A DNA stretch of 64,000 nucleotides from Alcanivorax jadensis T9 (lineage in GTDB: Bacteria; Pseudomonadota; Gammaproteobacteria; Pseudomonadales; Alcanivoracaceae). Both the position numbers and the translations under genes were made by a program. The notes under the pieces were generated by a model. That model was not told the origin of the DNA and did no database searches. It was given only the letters and a program-made list of their open reading frames with translations. The first letter of the stretch is position 1. Each line of letters starts with the position of its first letter. Of the stretch, positions 1 to 9,669 are shown one piece after another. The stretch lies in NCBI RefSeq assembly GCF_000756655.1, contig NZ_ARXU01000016.1:1-64000 (forward strand), written 5' to 3'.

Positions 1-24
1 CGTAGCTCGTAGCTCGTAGCTCGC
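1..24. repeat. Heptad repeat arm at window edge
   Basis: Three tandem copies of the 7-bp word GTAGCTC open the window. The same kind of word (GTAGCTT) recurs at 14036-14065. This is probably the right arm of a palindromic intergenic element whose left arm lies outside the window. Nothing else is visible before the first gene. Confidence 0.6.
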
Positions 25-108
25 CGGCAATTTGGCACAAATTGCCATCACTCAATGGCATAATTCTGCTAGCCTGTCAGGCTTCAGCCATAACCAGCCA
101 GAACAACA

Positions 109-963
109 ATGAGTGAACCTCGGGATACCTCCTCAATCAGTTTTACCGCCCTCTACACCGGCCATGTGTGGACCCGCGACGGCATCTCCGCGCCCTTCTT
201 CCGCACCAAAGGCGGCGCCTTCTTGTATGGCGCCCTGGCTCCCTTTGAATACCTGGGCCGGCACATCGTCGGGGGCAACATCCGCACCTTCCTGCTGCAG
301 CGTCACCACCTGATCGATCACCGGCTGCATCAGCTGATCGACGAGGGCGTTGCCCAGGTGGTAGAAATTGCCTGCGGCCTGTCACCCCGGGGCCACCGTT
401 TCTGCCAGCAGTATCCGCAGCTCACCTACATTGAAACCGACCTGCCGGACATGGCCCGGCGCAAGCAGCAACTGTTGAAAGAGCACGGCGTGCTGAGCGA
501 GCGTCACCGCGTGCAGCCCATCAACATCTTCGCCGAAGACGGGGAACTCAGCCTGGATCATGTGCTGGCCCAGCTGGATCAGAGCAAACCGGTGGTAGTG
601 ATTACCGAAGGACTGGTGAATTACTTCCCGCTGGAGGTGATTTCCGACTTCTGGCGCAAACTGGCCAACGCCTTGAGCGCCTTCCCCCAAGGCTCTTACC
701 TGACAGACAACTACCCGCTCTACAAGGGCATGCCCTTCTACCGCACCCTCAAGGTACTGGGCGGCATGCTGGGCACCGTATCCCGCAGCCAGGTCGGTTT
801 TCACTTCCACTCCGACATGGAAGCCGTGGATCATTTCCATAGCCTTGGCTTTCACAGCCTGACCATCCACAACCCGACCGACTACTACGACCAGCTACCG
901 ATACCGAAGACGCGGGGCAATCCGATGGTAAGGATCATGGAAGGGACGGTGGAATCTAATTGA
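109..963 (+). CDS. SAM-dependent O-methyltransferase, leucine carboxyl methyltransferase-like family
   Basis: The protein has 284 residues and is predicted to be cytosolic. The SAM-binding glycine loop EIACGLSPRG lies at residues 86-95. An acidic DLPD follows strand 2 at about 111-114, and TEGLVNYF at about 166-173 is the post-motif typical of the leucine carboxyl methyltransferase / polyketide O-methyltransferase family (PF04072-like). The natural substrate cannot be told from sequence. The gene is monocistronic and convergent with the hydrolase-PilZ gene. Its stop codon TGA (961-963) is supplied by the arm of the palindromic element that follows, so the last residues may have been remodelled when the element arrived. 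The family call is firm and the substrate unknown. Confidence 0.8.
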   Translation: MSEPRDTSSISFTALYTGHVWTRDGISAPFFRTKGGAFLYGALAPFEYLGRHIVGGNIRTFLLQRHHLIDHRLHQLIDEGVAQVVEIACGLSPRGHRFCQQYPQLTYIETDLPDMARRKQQLLKEHGVLSERHRVQPINIFAEDGELSLDHVLAQLDQSKPVVVITEGLVNYFPLEVISDFWRKLANALSAFPQGSYLTDNYPLYKGMPFYRTLKVLGGMLGTVSRSQVGFHFHSDMEAVDHFHSLGFHSLTIHNPTDYYDQLPIPKTRGNPMVRIMEGTVESN

Positions 964-1122
964 TAGTTGAGAATGGATAATGGATAACTGCGCGATCAAG
1001 CGCAGGAATAACTCGAAAACAAAGAGGCCGCGGCCAAGCCATTGGACGCGGCCTCTTTCGTTCAGGGTAACCACGAGACTGGCTCGCGACGTTATCAATT
1101 ATCCATTCTCAACTATCAATTG
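958..1122. repeat. Heptad-armed palindromic element, copy A (~160 bp)
   Basis: Outer arms of about 30 bp are built of 7-bp words (TTGATAG, TTGAGAA, TGGATAA) and are inversely repeated at 1091-1122. An inner spacer contains GCGCGATCAAGCGC on the left and GGCTCGCGAC on the right. The core is a GC-rich hairpin flanked by AAAGAGG and CCTCTTT (about 1020-1060), which would act as a bidirectional terminator. The element sits between two convergent genes. Its spacers closely match copy C at 35493-35651. Confidence 0.85.
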
Positions 1123-1130
1123 CTTCCCTT

Positions 1131-2420
1131 TCATCCATAAATCCGATGCACATTCCCTTCACTATCCTGGCGCAGGAAATATTCGCTGTTTTTCAGCAGT
1201 TCGGTGAAGCGCTCCGCCGCCTGGATGTTGCCATGCTTGAACAGACAGCGCAGGTAACCGGCATCGTCGTAATCGAATACCAGCAGTTCCAGTTTCAGCT
1301 CCGGACTCTCCATATAGAGAGTGCAGTCACGGGCATGGTCGGCGATGGAGAAGCCCGGCTCGCTCAGTTTGATCAGGCAGCCGAAGAAGTTGATGTCCAC
1401 CACCTGCACCGGCTTGTTGAAACGGAAACGGTCGCCCACCCGGGATTCGCTAGTGACGTGGCCGTGATTGTTGCATGGCACCAGACGCTCGGCACGGCGA
1501 CGCTCGATACGGTTATACTCGCCCTTGCCGAAACGGCGGATACCCTGCACGGTGTCCAGTGACTCGCCGCGCAGGAAGGTAGAGAACAGATCCAGGGACA
1601 CTTCCCGCTTTTCCAGCTGCGGCAAATGATCCGCTCCCTTGATCAGGGTGAACTGGGCATTAGGGCATTTTTCGGCGAAAGAGGCGTTTTCCCAAGGCAG
1701 GGTAAAACTGTCGAACTCACCAGTGGTAACCAGGGTATCGCACTCTGGATAGCCGAGCAGACCTTCCACGGACAACAGCCGGCGGCCATTGATCTTGTAG
1801 CGCTCACGCTCGTTGTCAGATAGCCGCTTCATCTGCCGGTAGAACAGCTTGCGGGCGGTGGGCGTAATGCCGGTTTCCTTCATCTTGTCGTAGTTGACCA
1901 GATAGAGCACCACCGCCTGACTGAACTCATCCATGCGCCCCTGTTCCAGTACGCGCACGGATTCTTCCACCAGCATGCGCCAGCTTTTGCGCGGCCGGGT
2001 GACAATACCAGCCACGATCAGCTTGTCGGTGGCCTCGGCATACTTGTATGCAAAGGTGCTGGCCACCGCAGAACCCAGCGACAGCCCCATGAGATGTACT
2101 TTTTTCAGGGCGGTCTGGCAGGTGAATTCGTAAAGCAGGTCGGCCAGATCCTCCATGCTGAGATCCGGCGCGATCTGGGTGTTATTGCCCAGAGACGGCA
2201 GATCCACCAGCACCACAGGGAAATCCTGATAGATTCGCTCGACGCAATATTTGTAGGAGGTAAAATTCTGGAAGGCGCCACCTACCACCAGCAACGGCGG
2301 CTTGTGGGCATTGTTCGGATGCGAAAACGCCAGGTAGTCAATGCGCCACGGGCCCACCCAGAGCTGAAGTGGGGCAGCCTTGATGGCGGAACGGGTATAT
2401 TCCTGATAGCGAATGCCCAT
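1131..2420 (-). CDS. Alpha/beta hydrolase fused to a PilZ-like C-terminal domain
   Basis: The protein has 429 residues. Residues 1-285 form an alpha/beta hydrolase with nucleophile elbow GLSLG (Ser114), a likely acid at Asp237 (GEFDSF) and a likely histidine at His265 (GADHLPQ). The opening LLVVGGAFQNFTSY and the missing canonical HG oxyanion motif recall RhlA, the acyltransferase that supplies lipid to rhamnolipids. Residues 290-420 look like a PilZ domain, the c-di-GMP receptor fold. They carry RRRAER, giving R298xxxR302, and a DxNxxG motif at 342-347 where the canonical motif is D/NxSxxG. No signal peptide is present. A c-di-GMP-controlled lipid or acyl enzyme is inferred. The hydrolase call is firm and the PilZ call is moderate because the second motif deviates. 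Confidence 0.75.
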   Translation of the reverse strand: MGIRYQEYTRSAIKAAPLQLWVGPWRIDYLAFSHPNNAHKPPLLVVGGAFQNFTSYKYCVERIYQDFPVVLVDLPSLGNNTQIAPDLSMEDLADLLYEFTCQTALKKVHLMGLSLGSAVASTFAYKYAEATDKLIVAGIVTRPRKSWRMLVEESVRVLEQGRMDEFSQAVVLYLVNYDKMKETGITPTARKLFYRQMKRLSDNERERYKINGRRLLSVEGLLGYPECDTLVTTGEFDSFTLPWENASFAEKCPNAQFTLIKGADHLPQLEKREVSLDLFSTFLRGESLDTVQGIRRFGKGEYNRIERRRAERLVPCNNHGHVTSESRVGDRFRFNKPVQVVDINFFGCLIKLSEPGFSIADHARDCTLYMESPELKLELLVFDYDDAGYLRCLFKHGNIQAAERFTELLKNSEYFLRQDSEGNVHRIYG

Positions 2421-2646
2421 AAGTGTCTGGCTCCGTTCAATTTTTTCTTGTTGTATCGGCTTCTCCTACCCGGCAGGATGGAGCAGTCCGTTTTGTGCCA
2501 CACAAACGGTACATTCGTACCACAAAATCAAGGGTTTAGGCCTTATTGTGTAGCAAAGGTTTTCAATTCTTCACCATTTGTGTGCAAGCGTAAAGAGCCG
2601 GTTGTCGTTATAATCCACCTCTTGACCACTTTCAGTTTTGAGAATT

Positions 2647-3903
2647 ATGGATATCCAGCAATACATGCAACGTCTTGGCGAACAGGCCCGTACGGCCTCT
2701 CGCGCCATGGCCCGGGCCAGTTCCGGTGACAAGGACAAGGCCCTGGCCGCCATCGCCACCGCCCTGCGCAGCCACCGCAGCGCGGTGCTGCAAGCCAACC
2801 AGCAGGATCTGGATAAAGGGCGCGAAAGCGGCCTTGATGCCGCCCTGCTTGATCGCCTGGAACTGACACCGGCTCGTTTTGACGCCATGGTGGAAGGCCT
2901 GGAACAGATCATTGGTCTGGCCGATCCAGTGGGTGTGATCACCGACCTGGCCTATCGCCCGTCGGGTATTCAGGTAGGCAAAATGCGTGTGCCGCTGGGT
3001 GTCATCGGCATTATTTACGAGTCCCGCCCCAATGTGACCATTGATGCGGCAGCCCTGTGCCTGAAATCCGGTAATGCGGCCATCCTGCGTGGCGGCTCTG
3101 AAGCCATCAACGCCAACCAGGCCATTGCCGAGTGCATCCGGGTGGGCCTGCGCGAAGCCGGGCTGCCGGATACCGCGGTACAGGTAGTGGAAACCACCGA
3201 CCGGGCCGCAGTAGGCGAATTGATCACCCACCCCGAGTATGTGGACGTCATCGTCCCCCGAGGCGGCAAGGGCCTGATCGAGCGCATCAGCAATGAGGCG
3301 CGGGTACCGGTGATCAAGCATCTGGATGGCAATTGCCACACCTATATTGATGACCAGGCAGATATTACCAAGGCCATTAACGTGGCCTACAACGCCAAGA
3401 CCCAGCGCTACGGCACCTGCAATACCACCGAAACGCTGCTGGTGGCCAACGCCATCGCCCAGCAGGTATTGCCCGAACTGGCCGCCAAATACCGTGGCGC
3501 CGGTGTGGAGCTACGCGGTTGTGAGCAAGTGCGCAGCATTGTCGAGGGTATCCAGGAAGCCACCGAGGCCGACTGGGGCGAGGAATACCTGGCGCCGATA
3601 CTGGCGGTGAAACTGGTCAAGGATATGGATGAGGCGATTGACCATATCAACCGTTACAGCTCCGGCCACACCGAAGCCATCGTCACCGAAAACTACACCC
3701 GGGCGCGGCAGTTCCTCACCGAGGTGGATTCCAGCTCGGTGATGGTGAACGCCTCCACCCGTTTCGCAGACGGTTTCGAATACGGACTGGGTGCGGAAAT
3801 CGGTATCTCCACAGACAAGATCCACGCCCGTGGACCGGTGGGACTGGAAGGCCTGACCAGCCAGAAGTGGGTGGTGCTGGGCGACGGCCACATCCGCCAG
3901 TAG
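2647..3903 (+). CDS. proA: Gamma-glutamyl phosphate reductase
   Basis: Reduces L-glutamyl-5-phosphate with NADPH to glutamate semialdehyde, the second step of proline synthesis. The protein has 418 residues, the usual length, with an aldehyde dehydrogenase fold. The catalytic cysteine lies in YGTCNTTE (Cys258), and [15 protein letters not shown] at about 115-130 is a family signature. An in-frame TTG nine bases upstream is possible, but ATG 2647 gives the expected [11 protein letters not shown] start. It is first in a run with nadD, whose start overlaps the proA stop by one base. The proA-nadD-rsfS-rlmH-mrdA order matches what I recall from Pseudomonas. Confidence 0.96.
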   Translation: MDIQQYMQRLGEQARTASRAMARASSGDKDKALAAIATALRSHRSAVLQANQQDLDKGRESGLDAALLDRLELTPARFDAMVEGLEQIIGLADPVGVITDLAYRPSGIQVGKMRVPLGVIGIIYESRPNVTIDAAALCLKSGNAAILRGGSEAINANQAIAECIRVGLREAGLPDTAVQVVETTDRAAVGELITHPEYVDVIVPRGGKGLIERISNEARVPVIKHLDGNCHTYIDDQADITKAINVAYNAKTQRYGTCNTTETLLVANAIAQQVLPELAAKYRGAGVELRGCEQVRSIVEGIQEATEADWGEEYLAPILAVKLVKDMDEAIDHINRYSSGHTEAIVTENYTRARQFLTEVDSSSVMVNASTRFADGFEYGLGAEIGISTDKIHARGPVGLEGLTSQKWVVLGDGHIRQ

Positions 3904-4586
3904 TGCGCACCACTCACGACACCACACCATTGGTGCTGTTCGGCGGCACCTTCGACCCCGTCCACCGGGCCCACATCAGTGCGGCCCGGTCGGTGTCCCG
4001 GGTGCTCGGCGATGCCCCTGTGCATCTTCTCCCCAACGCGGTGCCGCCGCATCGCCCGCAACCCCTGGCCGGTGGCGAACAGCGTCTGGCCATGCTGGAA
4101 CTGGCCTGCGCGGATCACCCCTGCCTGATTCCGGACGACTGGGAACTGAAACAATCCGGCCCCAGTTACAGCCTGCTGACCCTGCAACACTACCGAGAGC
4201 AGATCGGTAATCGCCCGCTGGTGTTCATGATCGGCGCCGACAGCTTTGCCAGCCTGCATCACTGGCACCGCTGGCAGGATTATGCGGACCTGTGCCACCT
4301 GGCAGTGGTGCCTCGCCCGGATAGCCCGCTGGCAACAGACAAGGTGCTGGCCACCTTCCCGGAAACGGCACCCGATAGCCTTATGCGCCATGCCAACGGT
4401 CTGCGCTTGATGCTGCAGGGGCCGTTTCTGGATGTGTCCGCCACCGCCATTCGTCAGGCGCTGGCAGAAAAAGGCGATTGCCCGGCCCTGGAGCCGGCAG
4501 TTGTTGCCCATATTCACCGCCACCATCTGTATAATGTGGCGAAATCACCTTCCCCCGAATCAGACACGAGGCCTCATGAGCGCTGA
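3903..4586 (+). CDS. nadD: Nicotinate-nucleotide adenylyltransferase
   Basis: Transfers AMP from ATP to nicotinate mononucleotide in NAD synthesis. The nucleotidyltransferase motif [11 protein letters not shown] is at residues 14-24. The second motif, DVSATAIRQ near the C-terminus, corresponds to ISSTxIR. A GTG start at 3903 overlapping the proA stop (TAGTG) is chosen because it gives a short leader before [10 protein letters not shown] and 227 residues, normal for NadD. An upstream in-frame GTG at 3867 would add 12 unlikely residues. The last 11 bases overlap rsfS, which implies translational coupling. Confidence 0.93.
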   Translation: MRTTHDTTPLVLFGGTFDPVHRAHISAARSVSRVLGDAPVHLLPNAVPPHRPQPLAGGEQRLAMLELACADHPCLIPDDWELKQSGPSYSLLTLQHYREQIGNRPLVFMIGADSFASLHHWHRWQDYADLCHLAVVPRPDSPLATDKVLATFPETAPDSLMRHANGLRLMLQGPFLDVSATAIRQALAEKGDCPALEPAVVAHIHRHHLYNVAKSPSPESDTRPHER

Positions 4587-4932
4587 CACCCCGCTACTGC
4601 AACTGGTTATTGATGCACTGGAAGAAGTCAAAGCCCAGAACATTACTCAACTGGACGTGCGTGAAATCACCAGTGTGGCCGACAACATGGTCATTGCCAG
4701 CGGCACCTCCAATCGCCACGTGAAAGCGCTGGCAGACAATGTATTGGAAACCGCAAAAGAAGCGGGTCACGAGCCTCTGGGCAGTGAAGGCCAGGACACC
4801 GGCGAGTGGATTCTGGTGGACCTGGGCGATGTCATCGTGCACCTGATGCTGCCCGCCACCCGCGAGTTCTATGACCTGGAACGCCTGTGGCGCAATCCAC
4901 AGCATCACCCGGACCGTGAAAGCAAAGAGTAA
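4576..4932 (+). CDS. rsfS: Ribosome silencing factor RsfS
   Basis: The protein has 118 residues and belongs to the Iojap/RsfS family. It binds ribosomal protein uL14 and blocks joining of the 30S and 50S subunits when nutrients are short. Recognisable family segments are [18 protein letters not shown], then [18 protein letters not shown] and [18 protein letters not shown]. The start at ATG 4576 lies inside the end of nadD. An upstream extension in the same frame is arginine- and proline-rich and looks like a shadow of nadD. The stop TAA overlaps the rlmH ATG by one base. The pairing with rlmH is conserved widely. Confidence 0.93.
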   Translation: MSADTPLLQLVIDALEEVKAQNITQLDVREITSVADNMVIASGTSNRHVKALADNVLETAKEAGHEPLGSEGQDTGEWILVDLGDVIVHLMLPATREFYDLERLWRNPQHHPDRESKE

Positions 4933-5402
4933 TGCGTCTTTTCCTGCTGGCGGTGGGCACCCGCATGCCCGCCTGGGTCACCGAGGGCTTTGCCGAATAC
5001 CAGAAACGCATGCCCCCGGACATGCGTCTCGAGCTGGAAGAAATCCCCCTGCCCAAACGGAGCAAGGGTGACACCGCCAGCCAGATTCGCAGCGAGGCCG
5101 ACGCCATCCGCAAACGCCTGGAAAAGTACCCCGGCGCCAAAATCGTGGCACTGGAAGTGAACGGACGAGCGCTGGACACCCCCGCACTCAGCCGTAAACT
5201 GGGCGAACTGAAAGATCTGGGCCAGGATCTGGTCCTTTTGGTAGGGGGCCCGGACGGCCTGTGCCCGCAATTATCCGCCAGCGCCCACGAGCGCTGGAGC
5301 CTGTCGACCCTGACCCTGCCCCACCCGCTGGTGCGGGTGCTGCTGGCCGAACAGCTTTACCGGGGCTGGACGCTGCTCACCGGCCACCCCTATCATCGCT
5401 GA
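4932..5402 (+). CDS. rlmH: 23S rRNA pseudouridine(1915)-N3 methyltransferase
   Basis: A SPOUT-class SAM methyltransferase that methylates pseudouridine 1915 in helix 69 of 23S rRNA on the 70S ribosome. It has 156 residues, the family length. Family features are the start [13 protein letters not shown], the glycine-rich knot LVLLVGGPDGL (about 101-111), and a C-terminal LSTLTLPHPLVRVLLAEQLY followed by the terminal Tyr-His-Arg. ATG 4932 overlaps the rsfS stop. It is followed after 27 bases by mrdA in the same orientation. Confidence 0.95.
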   Translation: MRLFLLAVGTRMPAWVTEGFAEYQKRMPPDMRLELEEIPLPKRSKGDTASQIRSEADAIRKRLEKYPGAKIVALEVNGRALDTPALSRKLGELKDLGQDLVLLVGGPDGLCPQLSASAHERWSLSTLTLPHPLVRVLLAEQLYRGWTLLTGHPYHR

Positions 5403-5429
5403 CCTTCGCCCCCTGACACAGACGCCACC

Positions 5430-7316
5430 ATGCGCCGACCGTTAACACTGAAAGATCACCACCACGAACAGCGTATCTTCAGCGTGCGTCTGGTCGTGGC
5501 TGTCTTTCTGGTGTTGCTGCTGACCCTGATCCTGGTCAGCCGGATGATCTGGTTGCAGGTGATCCAGCACAGCCGCTATACCACCCTCAGTGACAACAAT
5601 CGGGTACAGACCCTGGCGGTATCACCACCGCGCGGGCTGATCACCGACCGGGACGGCGTGATTCTGGCCGAGAACCGGCCCGACTTTTCCCTGGAATTGA
5701 TCATTGAGCAGGCCGGAGAGCTGGACCAGCTTATCGGCGAGCTGGGCAAGTTGATCGAGCTAGACGAGGGCGATTTGGAACGCTTCCAGAAACGCCGCCT
5801 GACAGCCCGTCGCCCCTGGGAACCGGTGCCATTGCGCGGTCGTCTCAGCGAAGAGGAAATCGCCCGGCTGGTCGTCAACCAGCATCGCCTGCCCGGCATC
5901 CGCATTTCCGCCGATCCGATCCGTCATTATCCCCATGGCATTCTGTTCTCCCACGTATTGGGCTATGTCAACCGGATCAACGCCCAGGACCTGGAGGCCA
6001 TGACCCTGGACGAACAGCGCGACTACGCCGGCACCCACTTCTATGGCCGCTCTGGTATCGAGCGTTTCTACGAAGACCAGCTCCACGGCCAGGTCGGCTA
6101 TCGCCAGGTGGAAACCAATGCCCGAGGACGCATTTTGCGGGTCCTCGAAGAACAACCCCCGGTGCCCGGCGAAGACCTGCGCCTGCGCCTGTCCATGCGC
6201 GTACAAAAGGCGGCCTACGATGCGCTGGGCGAACGGCGTGGCGCCGTGGTGGCCATCGACCCACGCGATGGCAGCGTACTGGCCTTTGTCAGCCGACCCG
6301 GCTTTGACCCCAATCTGTTCGTCACCGGCATTTCCTACAAGGATTACTCCGCCTACCAAAGCGACCCTGACAATCCGCTGTTCAATCGCGCTCTGCAGGG
6401 CCGCTACCCACCCGGCTCCACTATCAAGCCGATGCTGGGCATTGCTGGCCTGGATGCCGGCGTCACCAACTGGCAACGCACCATCTCGGACCCCGGCTAT
6501 TACCAGCTGGAAAACGATCCACACCGCTACCGGGACTGGAAACGCTGGGGCCATGGCCGCGTAGATCTGCACAAAGCGGTGGTTCAATCCTGCGACACTT
6601 ATTTCTACGATATGGGGTTCAAGCTGGGCATCGCCCGCATGCATGAATATATGAGCCAGTTTTCCCTGGGGGAACCGACCGGCATCGACCTGTATAACGA
6701 ATCCAGCGGCATCATGCCCTCCAAGCAATGGAAGCGCGCTTACCGCAACCGGCCCTGGTTCCATGGCGACACCATTAACGCCAGTATCGGCCAGGGTTTC
6801 GTGCTCACCACACCGTTGCAGCTGGCCACCGCCACCGCCATTACCGCCAGCCATGGCAAAAAGGTGGTGCCGTCCATTGCCGGAGAAAAACAATCGGTGG
6901 AACGCACCAGTATCACACTGAATGATGAAAGCAACTGGGAAAAAATGACCGATGCCATGGTCGCCGTAACGGGCCCCAGGGGTACCGCCAGGGTAATGGC
7001 CGTGGATGCCCAATATGCCATTGCCGCCAAATCCGGCACCGCCCAGGTATTCTCCGTGGGGCAGGATGAAACCTACAACGAGGACGAACTGGCCGAGCGA
7101 ATGCTCGACCATGCCCTGATGGTCTCCTTCGGCCCTGCTGAGCAACCTGCCATCGCCGTGGGCGTATTGGTGGAAAACGGCCGCCACGGCGGCTCCACCG
7201 CCGGTCCCGTGGCCCGCCAGGTCATGGATGCCTGGCTGCTGAATGAGAACGGAGAACTGGAGGTCCCGCCGGTCTTTGAAGAACACCCCGCGCCTCCCGC
7301 AGAGGTCAGCCCATGA
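5430..7316 (+). CDS. mrdA: Penicillin-binding protein 2, elongasome transpeptidase
   Basis: Cross-links peptidoglycan during lateral wall growth together with RodA. It has 628 residues: a short cytoplasmic tail, one membrane anchor at about 18-40, a pedestal domain with the class B motif RGLITDRDG (68-76), and a transpeptidase domain. The active serine is in PPGSTIKP (Ser330, Lys333). SxN is probably SCD in VVQSCDTYFYD, as is usual in PBP2. KSGT is in AAKSGTAQVF (about 531-540). The stop overlaps the mrdB start by four bases (ATGA), so the two are coupled. No catalytic residue is missing. Confidence 0.95.
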   Translation: MRRPLTLKDHHHEQRIFSVRLVVAVFLVLLLTLILVSRMIWLQVIQHSRYTTLSDNNRVQTLAVSPPRGLITDRDGVILAENRPDFSLELIIEQAGELDQLIGELGKLIELDEGDLERFQKRRLTARRPWEPVPLRGRLSEEEIARLVVNQHRLPGIRISADPIRHYPHGILFSHVLGYVNRINAQDLEAMTLDEQRDYAGTHFYGRSGIERFYEDQLHGQVGYRQVETNARGRILRVLEEQPPVPGEDLRLRLSMRVQKAAYDALGERRGAVVAIDPRDGSVLAFVSRPGFDPNLFVTGISYKDYSAYQSDPDNPLFNRALQGRYPPGSTIKPMLGIAGLDAGVTNWQRTISDPGYYQLENDPHRYRDWKRWGHGRVDLHKAVVQSCDTYFYDMGFKLGIARMHEYMSQFSLGEPTGIDLYNESSGIMPSKQWKRAYRNRPWFHGDTINASIGQGFVLTTPLQLATATAITASHGKKVVPSIAGEKQSVERTSITLNDESNWEKMTDAMVAVTGPRGTARVMAVDAQYAIAAKSGTAQVFSVGQDETYNEDELAERMLDHALMVSFGPAEQPAIAVGVLVENGRHGGSTAGPVARQVMDAWLLNENGELEVPPVFEEHPAPPAEVSP

Positions 7317-8458
7317 GTCAGCGCGAATATCTCCGTCAGATGCCAGGCCAGACCGGCGCCACCCTCTCACCGGGGCTGGCCATGCGCCTGCACCTGGACG
7401 CGCCACTGTTGGCTGGCCTGTTCGTGCTGATGCTGGGCGGGCTGGCGGTGCTGTACAGCGCCGGCGGCGAAAGCCTGGAAATGGTCATTCGCCAGTGCGT
7501 TCGTTTCAGCGCGGGGCTGACCGCCCTGTTCCTGCTGGCCCAGATTCCGCCGCGCAGTTACCGCTTCTGGGCTCCTTTCCTTTATTGCGGGGGGCTGGGC
7601 CTGCTGGTGCTGGTGTTGATTGCCGGCACGGAAGCCAAAGGCGCCCAGCGCTGGCTCAGTATTCCCGGCATTGGCCGCTTCCAGCCAGCAGAAGCCATGA
7701 AACTGGCGGTACCGGCGATGGTGGCCTGGTATTTCAGTGAGCGAACCCTGCCCCCAAAACTGCTGGATGTACTGGTTGCCCTGGCACTACTCGGCGTACC
7801 GGCTGCCCTGATCGGCATGCAACCGGATCTTGGCACCGCCATTCTGATTGCCGCCAGCGGGCTGGTGGTGCTGTTCATGGCCGGGCTCTCCTGGCGCCTC
7901 ATTGCCGTGGCAGTGCTTCTGGTGGTGACCGCCGCACCGCTGATGTATTTCTTTGTCATGCACGATTACCAGCGCAACCGGGTCGATACCTTCCTCAACC
8001 CGGAGGCGGACCCGCGCGGAACCGGCTGGAACATCATCCAGTCAAAAACCGCCATTGGCTCGGGTGGCGTGGATGGCAAAGGCTGGCTGGACGGTACCCA
8101 ATCGCGTCTGGACTTCCTGCCGGAATCCTCCACCGACTTTATCCTGGCAGTACTGAGCGAAGAATTCGGACTGGTCGGGGTCAGCTTTCTGCTGATGATC
8201 TACCTAGTCATTGTCGGGCGAGGCTTCTTTATCAGTTGGCAGGCACAGGAGACCTTTTCACGCCTGCTTGCCTCCAGCCTGACGATGACATTTTTTATTT
8301 ATATTTTTGTGAATATCGGCATGGTGTCCGGACTCTTACCCGTGGTGGGGGTACCGTTACCCCTGATCAGCTATGGCGGCACCTCCATCGTTACCCTGCT
8401 GGCCAGCTTCGGCATGCTGATGTCGATTCATACCCATCGACGACTGATGAGTTACTAG
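7313..8458 (+). CDS. mrdB: RodA, SEDS peptidoglycan glycosyltransferase
   Basis: Polymerises lipid II into glycan strands in the rod complex, paired with PBP2. It has 381 residues and about ten membrane segments starting near residue 30. SEDS landmarks are the segment RWLSIPGIGRFQPAEAMKLA, the LIGMQPDLGTA loop with the catalytic Asp in QPDLGT, the DFIFAV-like stretch DFILAVLSEEFGLVG, and the closing PVVGVPLPLISYGGTS. ATG 7313 overlaps the mrdA stop. A palindrome with heptad words follows the stop codon. Confidence 0.95.
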   Translation: MSQREYLRQMPGQTGATLSPGLAMRLHLDAPLLAGLFVLMLGGLAVLYSAGGESLEMVIRQCVRFSAGLTALFLLAQIPPRSYRFWAPFLYCGGLGLLVLVLIAGTEAKGAQRWLSIPGIGRFQPAEAMKLAVPAMVAWYFSERTLPPKLLDVLVALALLGVPAALIGMQPDLGTAILIAASGLVVLFMAGLSWRLIAVAVLLVVTAAPLMYFFVMHDYQRNRVDTFLNPEADPRGTGWNIIQSKTAIGSGGVDGKGWLDGTQSRLDFLPESSTDFILAVLSEEFGLVGVSFLLMIYLVIVGRGFFISWQAQETFSRLLASSLTMTFFIYIFVNIGMVSGLLPVVGVPLPLISYGGTSIVTLLASFGMLMSIHTHRRLMSY

Positions 8459-8545
8459 AAGCGAGTTCCGCGCGGGAAGGAGCGAAGCGCAAAGCCGTCT
8501 TTTTAGGGTTTTCGTTCCTCCTAACTCACAACTCACAACTCGCTT
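8459..8545. repeat. Heptad-word palindrome between mrdB and mltB
   Basis: The left arm AAGCGAGTT pairs with the right arm AACTCGCTT. The right arm contains iterated CACAACT words (about two more copies than the left). An inner GGAGCGAA pairs imperfectly with TTCGTTCCTCC. It has the same design as the other heptad elements but with a different word. Confidence 0.6.
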
Positions 8546-8622
8546 ATCGCCCTTTGCATGCAGCCGGGCACAAAACCGCGACAACGTGGTCAATGGATAT
8601 AATGAAAACAGGAGATCACCCT

Positions 8623-9669
8623 TTGCGTCGTTCCTACCAAGCCATTCTGGCCGCAGCACTGACCTTCACGTCCCTGCCGGCCCTGGCCGAGCATACCTGC
8701 CCAGAAAACAATGATTATCTGCAACGGGATCTGGCCAAGGCCATGATCCGCGAACTGGTTGCCGAAGGAGGCGATGAAGCGCGCATCCGCCAGGTGCTGG
8801 GCAGCGCCCAGTGCCAGCCCAAGATACTGGAATCCATCGCTCGCCCGGCAGAAAAGACCCATACCTGGGCTACCTACCAGAAAATATTTCTGCAGGAGAG
8901 CCGCGTGCAAAAGGCGGTGGAATTTTCCCGTGAGCACGCAGACACCCTGGCCCGGGCAGAACAGACCTACGGTGTCCCACGGGAAATCATCCTCGCTATC
9001 ATCGGGGTGGAAACCCGCTACGGTCAGCACATGGGTACTTACCGGGTCGTCGACGCCCTGGCCACCCTGGGCTTTGACTATCCGCCCCGGGCCAGCTTCT
9101 TCCGCAAGCAGCTGAAAGCCCTGTTCGAGCTAGAACAGAAGGCCCATATCGATGCCGACGCCATTACCGGTTCCTATGCTGGCGCCATGGGTTACGGCCA
9201 GTTTATCCCCACCAGCTACCAGGCCTATGCGGTAGATTTCGACAACGACGGGATCACCGATCTGGTTAACAACCCGGTGGATGCCATTGGTTCGGTGGCC
9301 AACTATTTCCATGAACATCGCTGGCAGCCGGGTCAGCACGTGGCCGCCCGCGCCCGGGTGGAAGGGAACGGCTATCAGCCACTGGCGAAAAAAGGCTACA
9401 AGCCCTCCTTCACTCTGGACCGGGCTGGCCAGGCAGGTGTCACGGCAATCAGCTGTCAGGGTAGCGGCGTGACCAGCGAATACTGTTTTGATCTGCCGGG
9501 AGACACTCGCGTCGCCCTGCTGGATCTGGAGGGACTGCAGGGCACCGAGTTCTGGCTGGCCACTGATAATTTCTATGTGATTACCCGCTATAACCACAGT
9601 CGCCTGTATGCCATGGCCGTGCTACAACTGTCCCGAGACATCGCGGCAGCCCTGGAGAGCCCACAATGA
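8623..9669 (+). CDS. mltB: Membrane-bound or soluble lytic murein transglycosylase B
   Basis: Cleaves the MurNAc-GlcNAc bond with formation of anhydro-MurNAc. A TTG start at 8623 is chosen because CAGGAG lies eight bases upstream and the product begins with a clean signal peptide (RRSYQAILAAALTFTSLPALA, then cleavage before EHT). ATG codons at 8593 and 8602 would put extra residues ahead of it. The mature protein has the MltB fold: the catalytic glutamate is in IIGVETRYG, followed by DALATLGFDYPPRA and the GAMGYGQFIPTSY motif. There is no lipobox cysteine at the cleavage site, so it is more like soluble SltB1 than lipoprotein MltB. It overlaps rlpA by four bases. Confidence 0.9.
   Translation: MRRSYQAILAAALTFTSLPALAEHTCPENNDYLQRDLAKAMIRELVAEGGDEARIRQVLGSAQCQPKILESIARPAEKTHTWATYQKIFLQESRVQKAVEFSREHADTLARAEQTYGVPREIILAIIGVETRYGQHMGTYRVVDALATLGFDYPPRASFFRKQLKALFELEQKAHIDADAITGSYAGAMGYGQFIPTSYQAYAVDFDNDGITDLVNNPVDAIGSVANYFHEHRWQPGQHVAARARVEGNGYQPLAKKGYKPSFTLDRAGQAGVTAISCQGSGVTSEYCFDLPGDTRVALLDLEGLQGTEFWLATDNFYVITRYNHSRLYAMAVLQLSRDIAAALESPQ

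Noticed and set aside
1-24. CRISPR-like repeat
   Set aside because: The repeats are 7-bp tandem words without spacers.
5760-7406. A long open frame opposite mrdA
   Set aside because: It lies opposite a clear PBP2 gene and has shadow-like composition rich in Gly, Ala and His, with no motif.
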